The notes under the pieces: generated by a model
The model's database searches: none
Told to the model about the DNA's origin: nothing
Seen by the model: the letters and a program-made list of their open reading frames with translations, nothing else
Origin: Neurospora intermedia
Lineage: Eukaryota; Ascomycota; Sordariomycetes; Sordariales; Sordariaceae
Direction of reading: 5' to 3'
DNA length: 64,000 bases
NCBI GenBank assembly: GCA_037102815.1
Contig: BTPP01000009.1
Location: 868,001-932,000, forward strand
Made by a program: the position numbers and the translations under genes
In this document: positions 50,780 through 60,557 of the stretch, one piece after another
How positions within the stretch are numbered: position 1 is the first letter of the stretch
Layout: the number at the start of each line of letters is the position of its first letter

Positions 50780-53284
50780 TGTAAATATACTACATAAGTA
50801 CCTACTAATCAAGCCCCCCCCCCTTTTATATTAATTTCTTCCCCAAAACAACTAACCACCTATACTCGTATAGGCTCGAAACAATAATCAAACCCCAAAC
50901 AATAGGTAAGTATAGAGAGCGTTTCTAACTCAAATAGGTACCGAACGAGTACTACCACCTATACCCATTCCTACCAAGTAGCTCCTTACCGAATAAAGTA
51001 ATACAAATTCCATTACAATCTCTACATCAATAGCATCTCTCCACAAACGGAACGGAGGCGGGGGTTAATTACTAATACCTTTCAAATAGGACTTAAAAGC
51101 CTAACTACGGAAATTTCAACGTATAACTCGAACATTCTACCCAAATACTCGTATAGTAACTACAAAAATATACTCAAAAGAAGGGGAGGGCTCATCAAAA
51201 ACACTAAGGTCAAAGGTGCACTTTTACTACCGAAATAGCCATTCCACAAGGGCAATTTAACGAACGTAAGCAAGACGGCGATTAGAATATCGGGTCCTAA
51301 TAATGCAAAATAACATCATTATCTCCGATTATACCACCCCATTCAGGACCCGGGCCCCTATCCCTACTAGTACCTCATCTTTTATTAGTACCTCCTTATC
51401 TATTCGTATATTTTACTCGCGCGCAAACCGAATCTATAATTCCCGCATCCTTTAGGCCCTAACCTCCCTATACAACCAACTAAGAACCGACCTAACAAAA
51501 ATAGTAGGAGAATATACAAAATAGTACCGGATACTATCGATCCCTACGAACGGAGGGAGCGGCTAGCCCGGTAAACAAAGGCAAACGGGCTAAATAAAAG
51601 TCGATAATACAAATATAAACAGGATAGGTAATTCCCGATTAGACTAGTCTCCTAATTGAATTACAAGCTAGCGAAGAGAAGATAATAAGATTAAAAAAGG
51701 TATAGAATACATTATAATACCTAAAAGTACAAATTAGTCAGTAATAATAGCAAATATCGGCTTATAGAAGTGTCCTCGAACGAAAATAAAAATACACTAC
51801 CGAATCTAAATACTCTACCTTAGCGAGAAGTTAGGGCAATCGGATAATAACAAAGGTAGCCAGTTCCTTAATAATAAAAGTACTTCGGATCGTATAAATA
51901 TATAATCAAATACTAGGACAGCAATATATATCCATCATAACTAACTGGAAATTTAATAAAATACCGGGCCAGTACACAAAGCATAATACAAACGATAGAC
52001 GCAAAATAAAAGGAAAGGCACCCAGGGGGATAGTATACCGAACTATTCAATATACCTCTACCTAAATAATATTAAGGGACGGATATATCATCATATAATC
52101 GTTACCATCGTCGTTAGGAGTGAAATACAATACAATACAATACAATACATTATCCTACAAATCCAAGCACCTTTCTTATACACTTCGTTATACACTAGCC
52201 GCATCAAACGTACATTAAGCACTCTTACCTAATATTAACGTACACTTACCTATACATTAACATACATTCACATATAAACAATAAACGTAGCAACTAAGCG
52301 CGGGGTTTACACATAGTTACAATATAATTAATAAACAATTATCAATAAAGGTAAGTAAATTCGGGGTTCGTTCTAGAGAAAAACGAGACAACCCTTTTTA
52401 ACTATAAAAAATACAAAAAGGAGCTTTAATCCTCTTATTACTCATCAATTTGTATAACACCAAACACTCCGACTATAACTAATCATTCTAGCTCCAAACT
52501 AGGTTTAAAAAACCACATACGTCCTACAATACTACTCTACCACCAATTATACCTTAAACACATCTAATTTCCACTTCAACCTAACTACCGGTTTTACACC
52601 GCACCGGAGAAGCGTCCTTCACACTACCCAACATAAGCTATCCAAATAAAAAATACATTCGTTCAATTTTACTTACTACTCAGCAAATATTCGCAAATAT
52701 ATTAATAATATTACATAGGGTAACAGCGTAATCGTCCCTTATAGCAAAGTTTATTATCGTTTTCCGATTTTCATTAGCAAAAAGACTATTATCATTTATA
52801 ACATTCGCACTCCATTTCGGACTACACAAGCACTGCGCGAACACCTACAAATATTTCATAACCGAAACCAGACGATCGATTCGCCTCACAACGGTAAACC
52901 ATCTTCATTAACCATATCAAAGGGGAAACGTACACAAAACCTTATCTATATTAAACTTATATATTACTTATACTAATTTATCGTACACCTTTAGGATACT
53001 ATAATCGGTTCGCAGAAACATTATTAACCGAATCGGAATATAAAAAGCAACGACAGCGTTACAACCGCAAAAATCCCAAAGATCTAATTCTAAACATTAC
53101 CTTTACAAATATAAAAACAAAGGTAAACTTTTCGCAAAACAACTCACCAACGATTTAACTACGAAAAGAATAAATAGGAAGAATAATATACATATATTAA
53201 AGATCTATATAACCTAGTCTTATCCCTACAAATAACCTAACAAAATAAAACACACAGACATACTAACCGGTACACTACCTATAG
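50780..53284. other. Decayed sequence with a small ATACA microsatellite
   Basis: (ATACA)n occupies about 52,125-52,150. No gene or larger repeat was recognised. Confidence 0.4.
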
Positions 53285-54079
53285 CGCATACAAATATCAG
53301 GCACAACTTACCCTATCCAAGACCCCCCCTACTCGAACCTACTTAAGAACGAATCTTCTAAATCGCCGGAGGCAACCCAAAACGAATATAGCGCAATCGA
53401 CGAAAATAACGGAGAGTATTCTATAAGGTCTAAGCAAATATACAAGGAAGTAACTAAATTACAGCAAACTAACCCGTCCGTCGTTCCACCTACTACAAAG
53501 GAGAAAGTAGCCGAACGGCAACGGACTAATCCGTCCGTCGTTCCACCTACTACAAAGGAGGAGGTAGCCGAACAGCAGCGGACTAATCCATCCATTACTC
53601 CAACCGCTACAAAGGAGGAAATAACCGAACAGCAACAAACTAATCCATCCATTACTCTAACCGTTACAAAGGAGGAAGTAACCAAACCGCAACAAACTAA
53701 CCCGTCCGCCGAATTACCGATAAGGAGGGGGAGAGTAAATTAGTAAAATTCTAAAAAATAAATAAAAATAACTAACTATTAATAAATTAATTAGGACGAG
53801 CTAAAAGTATTAAAAGGTACTAACAAAAATTATACCAAATACTCCAAGGCTCATCGAAAGTGCCCGCCCAGAGAGGTTAATACTATATTCGACAAAGATT
53901 GCAATATTATAGCATTTTAGTCTAAACAACTACACAAATAGAGAAATACTAAAATCAAGAATAAAATCAATAAAGACAAGCCACCTAGCAAACGTACACA
54001 CACGGAGACAAACGGAAAGGGAGACGCCGAGAAGAAGAAGCAAAACAAGCGTCGGAAGAAGGAACATAAAATAGGGTAG
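53285..54079 (+). pseudogene. Decayed plus-strand gene with 19-residue tandem repeats and a Lys-rich tail
   Basis: After a TAG at 53,282-53,284 (context fits Trp) the plus frame is open for 152 codons to 53,740, the longest open plus frame of the block, yet it has no ATG, GTG or TTG start. It reads DPPYSNLLKNESSKSPEATQ, then four 57-bp units (from 53,468 to about 53,695) encoding repeats such as NPSVVPPTTKEEVAE. Next comes a cluster of six stops in Trp-like spacing, then DELKVLKGTNKNYTKYSKAH, KCPPREVNTIFDKDC, and a basic end (KKKQNKRRKKEHKIG) before TAG TAG at 54,077-54,082. An acidic/polar repeat region, a small Trp-rich domain and a lysine-rich tail suggest a nuclear protein. Family unknown. 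Confidence 0.6.
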
Positions 54080-54289
54080 TAGCCTATCGAAATACCATAT
54101 ATTCATTTCCAAATATTTTATTCAAGAATATATATATAGGTACTAATAACTAGATCAATACCAGACCTCTATATAGGTAGAAGTAAATACAAGGAACAAG
54201 TTTTCGTCTCCCCTAAATAACCGCCCCCCTCCTCTATATTACAACGGCGCTACTTATACACTAGGATATAAATAAGCTAAATTATATAA

Positions 54290-55241
54290 TTAACTAAGAC
54301 TCATCCTATTACAGAAAAACTATATTTATACCCTCGTACGTAGTACCTCTCTATTCGTCGCCCCCATTATATATACCAGCCTAGTAATACTCGTTACTTA
54401 AGTGCTTCGTATTCTAAATCCTATTCGTACCCGCTACTATATAGACTAAAGAGTTGTCCGCTATTTTAAAATAGGTAAAAATCGTAGAACCGCTAGACTT
54501 CGTCGTATACTTAAGCCTAGTAAACCTAAAGTTTATCGTACTCGATTAATTACTCTCCTATCCTTTTCGTATTCTTAATAGTTATCTACTCCCTCTAAAT
54601 CTACAATTCTATTATTCTTTCTTTATAAGCAAATCTTATTTCTATAAAACGATAGTTCTCTTAATGGTCCCTTTCCTCCTTATCGAACCTCTCTTACCAC
54701 TCTCTCTCTTACTAAGTAGGGTCAGCCCCCTTACGCCGAGATCGATTGCTCCGAAGCCGGCCCGCCCCCCGGTTTACTTTAATAATAGGGTTTGAACGTA
54801 ACCTCTTATTAGAATCGGTACGACCGAACGGTAGGCTATAAGTATTAAAATAGGGCTAATAATAAGTAAGTAGGGTATTACTTACGTACCGGCATACTAC
54901 GCACCATTCGACTTAAACTAGTTTAAAAAGCGGATTATACTATCCGGATCCTCTTCTAGTCCCTAAAAACGTCGTTTTACATAAGGTAGTATAAGCCCTA
55001 GGGTCTACATTAAATAATTATAAGTAGCGTTAAAGGGTTTTCCGGAGGTGCTAGAAGGCCCAATATAGCTGAAGCTATTCGGGGAAGTACCGGAAGAAGC
55101 GCCAATAGACGACGATATATTATTAGTAACACTCGCCTATACACTATCATCAACATAAATAGGGTTACTAGGAGCGCTGCCAAATTATTGAGAATTATCT
55201 CCTACATTACAGATTATATCCTCTAACTGCCAGGCGGACAT
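54290..55241 (-). pseudogene. Decayed minus-strand gene starting MSAWQLED, one intron
   Basis: The minus-strand ATG at 55,241 is intact (MSAWQLEDIICNVGDNS). Exon 1 runs about 119 codons with TAA/TAG only at Gln-plausible sites and includes YVKRRF-stop-GLEEDPDSIIRF. A 50-nt intron, GTAAGT...TATAG, fits at 54,836-54,885 and keeps phase (two bases before, one after). Exon 2 reads LPFGRTDSNKRLRSNPIIK, then a charged helical region (REREW-stop-ERFDKEERDH-stop-ENY) that looks like a coiled coil. Total length is about 310 codons. Start, splice sites and phase together make this a convincing former gene, though its family is unknown. It lies about 200 bp from, and convergent with, the plus-strand pseudogene ending at 54,079. 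Confidence 0.55.
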
Positions 55242-55512
55242 ACAAACTACCCGGCCGTCGTCCTAATATTATTCTATATCCCTATTAACTTTTACTATAT
55301 AAAGGTAATTATCGCATTACCTTTTACCTAGCAGGGCCGTAACCGAACCTCCACCAAGCTCCTCAATATTAGGGTTAGCGGAGGATTTCCTAAATCTATA
55401 GAAACGCTACTCCCTTCTCCACGTATAAGAAATACCGTCGAACTTTACACTATATCGAAGCGAAAACTTCTTATCCAAATCTTTTCCACTAAGAGATATT
55501 AATCGATACTAC

Positions 55513-55531
55513 ACCTACCTACCTACCTACC
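55513..55531. repeat. Short (ACCT)n microsatellite
   Basis: About four to five CCTA/ACCT units, a minor simple repeat. Confidence 0.7.
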
Positions 55532-56635
55532 CATATACATTATATAGAGGTATTCTCTAGAGGTAGGTACAAGTAGAAGTATTGGGGGGATATAGTAAAC
55601 TCACGTATAGAAAGCTACAAGTAAACTCAAATATTTCCTGTAAATATATACTATCCTATAACTAAATTCCGCATTTTAAATATACGTAGGAACACCCTCG
55701 CAAGCTCGATCAATTATATATAATATTCTCCGATTATATCCAACTACCCAAATAATATTATCCTTATACTTAGCCCAATTCCATAGAGTATCTCTAAAAT
55801 CCGACTCCACTAGGGCCAAGTCTATCCGGGAGTTTTATAATTAATAAAATACTTACTAAGGTAAGTAAAGCCTAAAGGTAGGTTAATAAGGTAGTATTAA
55901 TTTATATAGAATCTTATAAATAACGTATCGCTAAGTATCGAAGTTAAGGACGTATTAAAGTAACTAAACACGAACCCATATTTCAAAACTATCTCGAACA
56001 CCATAATTATTGAAAGCGCATTTAAAATATACTTAATAACCAACAAAAGTATATCGTATCTATTCTCTCCAACTCAATTTTTCAACCTCGGGCTTAGGGT
56101 CAATCGACCGAAGGTAGCAGCCAAAAGCTAGCTAATTCTTAGTACATACTATACAACTTAAAACACTTTAAATACATACCACCGAACTACTACCAATCCA
56201 TATCGGAAACAACCACTTTCCAGCAGAAATTATTAAGGCTAACTCTTAAATAGAAATACTCCTATTTATTTAGAATCCTATACCTCTCGTCGAGGATACG
56301 GAATAACTCAACAAAAACTTGGAAATAGACAACCAAATAACAGTAATTAACAATAACCCGAACGAAAATATAGGCTAGAGCAGATTAATCTATAGCTATA
56401 AGAAATTTAAATAAATAGTTCGAACTTACGTAAATAATACATCTTACTCCTAAAAATAAAAATAATTTCAAAGAAAGGTCTACGAACCCATTTAAAAAAC
56501 ATATCAACTTCGAAATATTAAGTATATCGAAGCTCCTCAAATTATCCGGAGAAAAACAAAATACACACAAAAGAATCGTTTTAATACCAAAAGTACTAAA
56601 TATACTAAAAAAATATTAATTAAGTAAGTATAATA

Positions 56636-57060
56636 ATTAAGGAAGGGTATACAAAGGGTTGTAGAAAACTTCTCGCCGGCTATACAAAAGGTTACGTACC
56701 TAATCTGCGGGAGCGCACTCAAATTATTCCAAAATATACTAGGCCTAAAATACTACTTCTTAAACACTAGAAGAGAATTTCATAGAGTTTACTATTTTAA
56801 TTATACTCGCAATTGCCTCATCGTTATTAAAACCCGAATTAAACTCCTATAGTATACTAACCTCCCATCGAACGTAAAACCCCGCCATCTACAAATAAAT
56901 ATAGAAAACAACTCAAAGACGTCAAATAGTTATCCATTAACAATTCAAAGATTCAAACCGAACCTTACCTAATATAAATTTCGGATTACCAATCCTCCTA
57001 ATCATTTCTACAAAATCTTACCTATATATAATCGGAATCTTATTAAATACTAATAGGCCG
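56636..57060 (+). pseudogene. Decayed plus-strand coding tract, unidentified
   Basis: One plus frame reads LRKGIQRVVENFSPAIQKV, CGSALKLFQNILGLKYYFL, NTRREFHRVYYFNYTRNC, followed, after a TAG, by PSNVKPRHLQINIENNS. It has three stops in about 140 codons and open runs of about 58 and 42 codons. It resembles a degraded transposon protein, but no diagnostic motif is visible. Confidence 0.4.
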
Positions 57061-58849
57061 TAATTATACTTCCCGTAAACAATAAAAACACAGAACGGAA
57101 AATATTCCTAGTCCTACAATATCAATTATTCGAAATAAATAGGACAATCGGAGGATAAACTAGTTAGAACCAAATAAAAATCGAAGAAGTATTCAGCGCC
57201 TTTCCTACTTAATCAATACAATACCTAGTAAAGTTCTAAAGTAGAATAAACCCTAGGAATATACTACACACAGAGGCCTTCGATTTATTACGCAGGATCT
57301 CCGCACAAAAATCATACTACTCCTATTTATATCCAAATATCGTTAGAATCGGTACGCCATTATTATAATACAATTCCAATAATCGCTCAATAAAATACCA
57401 ATAATCGTAATACAACCAATTATAAGTATTAACGTAGAAATACTAGTCATTATCGGATATATATACCTATCCACCGTAATTCTAACACTTAACTACATAT
57501 CGTCTTATCGGGGCATATACCGGGCCACACTATACGGCACATAAAGGAAGGTAGACTTATATTAATACGTATATAAACTTTAAAAACCAAAATAAATATC
57601 TACCTAAGGAACATACCGAACTGTAAAACGCAATTAACCGACAGGAATCGTTGCACAATATACACTAGGCTCTCTTCGTCCGTAGGTTCTCGAACTAACG
57701 GACAATATCAAGGAACCATACCGCTATTTCCCACTTATCATCCCAATAATTTCTTCGTTCGAACCGCACTTAACATTATAGGTATACAATTTCATCGACA
57801 GTCTATTAAGCCTTAATCGCCTATTAAATCCTAGGATAGAAGCGAGAGCAGGTCTTAGCACCTATACATTTCTTCTTAACTCGGGTACACCTAACGTTAC
57901 CTAAATAAAGCGCATAAACATCGCCATATTCGCTCGCTCCATACAATTAAACTATATTCCACTAGATCTATTAAATACGTCTAATAAGTATTACCTTAAT
58001 AAGACGGATCCAACGCGAGTATAAACCATACCTACTAAAATATAAAATCTATCTTCTTTTTATCGAAATATTTTATATTATAAATATATACTATACCTTC
58101 ACTATCAGTACGGTCCTCAAGAAAGATCGGGTATATATTATACAAAATCTCCGAAGCCCGAATCTTCCATTATTCATTACCTAGGCCTAAATTAGAAAAG
58201 TAATAAGTAAAAATATAAACTTAATCTTAAACCTTACGAACCTCATCCGCGTCTATAGGCTATAATTAATCGTTGCAATCCTCATTATCGTCGGACGCCG
58301 GTTTATTATCGTCGGACGCCGGTTCATTATCGTTAAACGTTATTTCTTTATAATAATATTATTCAATCTCCCGTACTTCTTTAAAATTAATACCGAAGTC
58401 TAGCCCGCGTACACCTAATAGTACATTCGAATATTCTATATAGTCACCCGGAGGGAAAGCCGGAAAGGTTTCAATAGTTACTAGAAATTTAAATTATCAA
58501 TATATAAGAATATCGCAAAATTAGAGTAAAGAAAAGGTAAATTTACCGTCTATAATATTCATTATAAGTAGCAATCGAACCGAATAGAGGGCTAAAATAA
58601 GAAATAGATATAATAGGACCGGCGCTATTAGGTACCTAAAAGGTTATTTAAATCTTTACTTTAACTTTACAAACACTTTAGGCTCGATTTCGAATACAAC
58701 TATCGCCCAACGACCCCCCGAAGTTTTGTCCGTCGTTTATACTATACCTCCGGTAATATAATCTTTAAAAATATATACGTAATAAAAGGAATAATATAAT
58801 ATACGGTTTAGCAACAAGAAAAACAGAGAAGTAATAGTAAGATATATAT
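57061..58849. other. Decayed sequence, nothing recognised
   Basis: There is a short direct duplication of TCGTCGGACGCCGG... near 58,290-58,330 (two close copies of about 25 bp). No gene is supported. Confidence 0.4.
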
Positions 58850-59172
58850 CTCTACGTAATATAAGCAAGTATAGCAAGATCAAACTCGAATCGTAACTTC
58901 TAGAACAGATTCATCCCAACACAATCAACCTCAAAGCATCATAGCCTTTATAATTTATCTCGCAATATTTATAGTAGAATTCGCTAGATAGTATTATTTC
59001 GACTAATCTCGGACCTCGCTCGCAAGGCCTCGCCCGCAAAATAGGTTATTTCCAAAGTACCTCGGACTAGATTATTACAATATAATTCGGAGTCCGCCCG
59101 CAATATACGCAAAGGTATAGCCGAGAGATTGCAGACGGTAGTATCATACCAACATTTACTCCAAGCGCTCAA
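58850..59172 (-). pseudogene. Decayed minus-strand coding tract next to the block edge
   Basis: A minus frame from 59,172 is open for about 62 codons (SAWSKCWYDTTVCNLSAIPL, LVRGTLEITYFAGEALRARS), then continues with TAG/TAA and one TGA through LRDKL, CFEVDCVGMNLF and LRFEFDLAILAYIT. Trp and Cys are kept and Gln absent. An overlapping frame starting MADFERLE with an intact ATG at about 59,180 is also partly open, so the correct frame is uncertain. It is the last decayed tract before normal sequence resumes. Confidence 0.35.
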
Positions 59173-59325
59173 AATCAGCCATACTTAGAGATTACCTTCT
59201 CGCGGAATTCGACGGTAGTTTTAATAAACATCCCACCAAACGCAACAGATATGCGCAGCATCTATCGAACGAAATATACATATAGACCAGTTATACTACT
59301 TAGTAGCATAATACATAACTATACC

Positions 59326-60557
59326 TTCTTGTATATATATGTTGCAATGCGATGTTACCTGTGTGTACTCTGTACTCTGTATGCTGACTCATCCTCATGT
59401 GTCTTCCAGGGTTATCCATGGTAAAATTTTTTGGGCTATGCAGGGGGGGGTCGCCTGAGCCGTAAGACCTTCCCGTGTTGGGCTTACTCACTATCAGCGT
59501 CTATCAAATGAACATTGCCGCCAATGATGGCTTTCCACTCATCTCATGTTCTGTCGCATGAGAATGCGCAACACACGTTTTCTCTGAATGTCAATGACGA
59601 GATGATATTGTCACACATATCCTATTGAAGGTTAGACCAGTTCTTATGTCTTTTCCTCAAATTTTAATCAGAGATGGCGGAGATGGACACGAGGTGCACC
59701 TGCCCGACTGGACGAAGCTGGACGACCAAGGGTAAATAAACTTGGAGGGGACCTCATTCGACCCCGAACCAATCACAAGGCCGCTTTCCTTTTATTACCC
59801 TATCCAGGATCAGTGTCCGCGCAGTCTCCCGTTTGCTATGTACACTAGGTACCTCTAGACTATAGAGGATAGTAGGCCGATGGTAGTCACGTAGTGTAGT
59901 GTAAAGCGGAGGACAGGCCGGCCATTCGGACCATTTACCTACACTAGGCGGAGAGGGGGAAGGGACCTAGTGCGTGCTCATTCCCTTCCCGTCACAGGCA
60001 CATGAGAGAGAGGAGACGGGCGGGACTGGAACGAGGGAGCCCCATCCTATTATTTCTTCCACTTCCGTCTTGTGTCCATCTCTTCACTGTACATCCATAC
60101 AACAGAACCTCACCTTCACAACGAACTCTCATTACGACTGAGTCGCAACACGCTCACTCGTCCACCACCACCACCACCACCACCTCCTCCACCACCCACA
60201 CGTCCACACACACGCAGCCGCGATCGTCGTCATCTCCATATTTGGACACCCACCCCCATCCGTCACGTCGGACACGCTCCCTCCTTTTTTGCTTCTTATT
60301 CAACCGACACTTCCCATTTGGCACCTATCTCTTTTTGTTCATAATCCCATTTTTTCCCTTCGCGATTGATACCCCCCCATCTGCCCTCCAAGACACACGT
60401 CATTTTACGCCCTTGATACCACATCCAATATTCATCTTCCCTTTACATTCGCGATTGTCTAGGTCCCGATGCCGATTGCATAGTGCACCACTCTCACTTC
60501 CACATCACGACGAGAAACGTACCGTACCGTACCGGGTCGGGTCGCGTGCGTGAAGCC
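59326..60557 (+). promoter_or_regulatory. Promoter and 5' leader region of the SWC3-like gene
   Basis: Composition becomes normal, with abundant TpG. A CCAAT box is present near 59,769 (GAACCAATCAC). Downstream lie pyrimidine-rich stretches typical of fungal promoters (60,040-60,120 and 60,280-60,365), a (CCA)n microsatellite at about 60,162-60,192 and a short run of CGTAC units just before the start. No TATA box is obvious. Open frames here, including a 183-codon one at 60,002, look non-coding (simple-sequence Thr/Ser/His/Pro). Confidence 0.5.
60162..60192. repeat. (CCA)n microsatellite in the 5' leader
   Basis: About eight CCA/CAC units followed by CCTCCTCCACCACC, about 370 bp upstream of the start codon. 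Confidence 0.85.

Larger units (their letters stand above)
1..59325. other. RIP-mutated AT-rich heterochromatin-like block, strand-asymmetric
   Basis: The block is AT-rich with TpA excess, no long intact reading frame and many decayed coding tracts in both orientations, as expected of RIP, which turns CpA into TpA in duplicated fungal DNA. CpG is common, so this is not CpG-methylation decay. Unlike textbook RIP the loss is one-sided. In 30,001-30,060 I count 7 CpA and no TpG; in 59,341-59,400, just outside, 3 CpA and 11 TpG. C exceeds G and A exceeds T on the given strand through most of the block. It may be subtelomeric, pericentromeric or a transposon island; the sequence does not decide. 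Confidence 0.9.

Noticed and set aside
59673-59738. Small ORF of 21 codons upstream of the SWC3-like gene
   Set aside because: Too short, with no conserved feature and far from the gene start; likely chance.
60002-60553. 183-codon plus-strand open frame upstream of the SWC3-like gene
   Set aside because: It runs through the (CCA)n microsatellite and simple Thr/Ser/His/Pro sequence, lies in the promoter/leader and overlaps the true start region.
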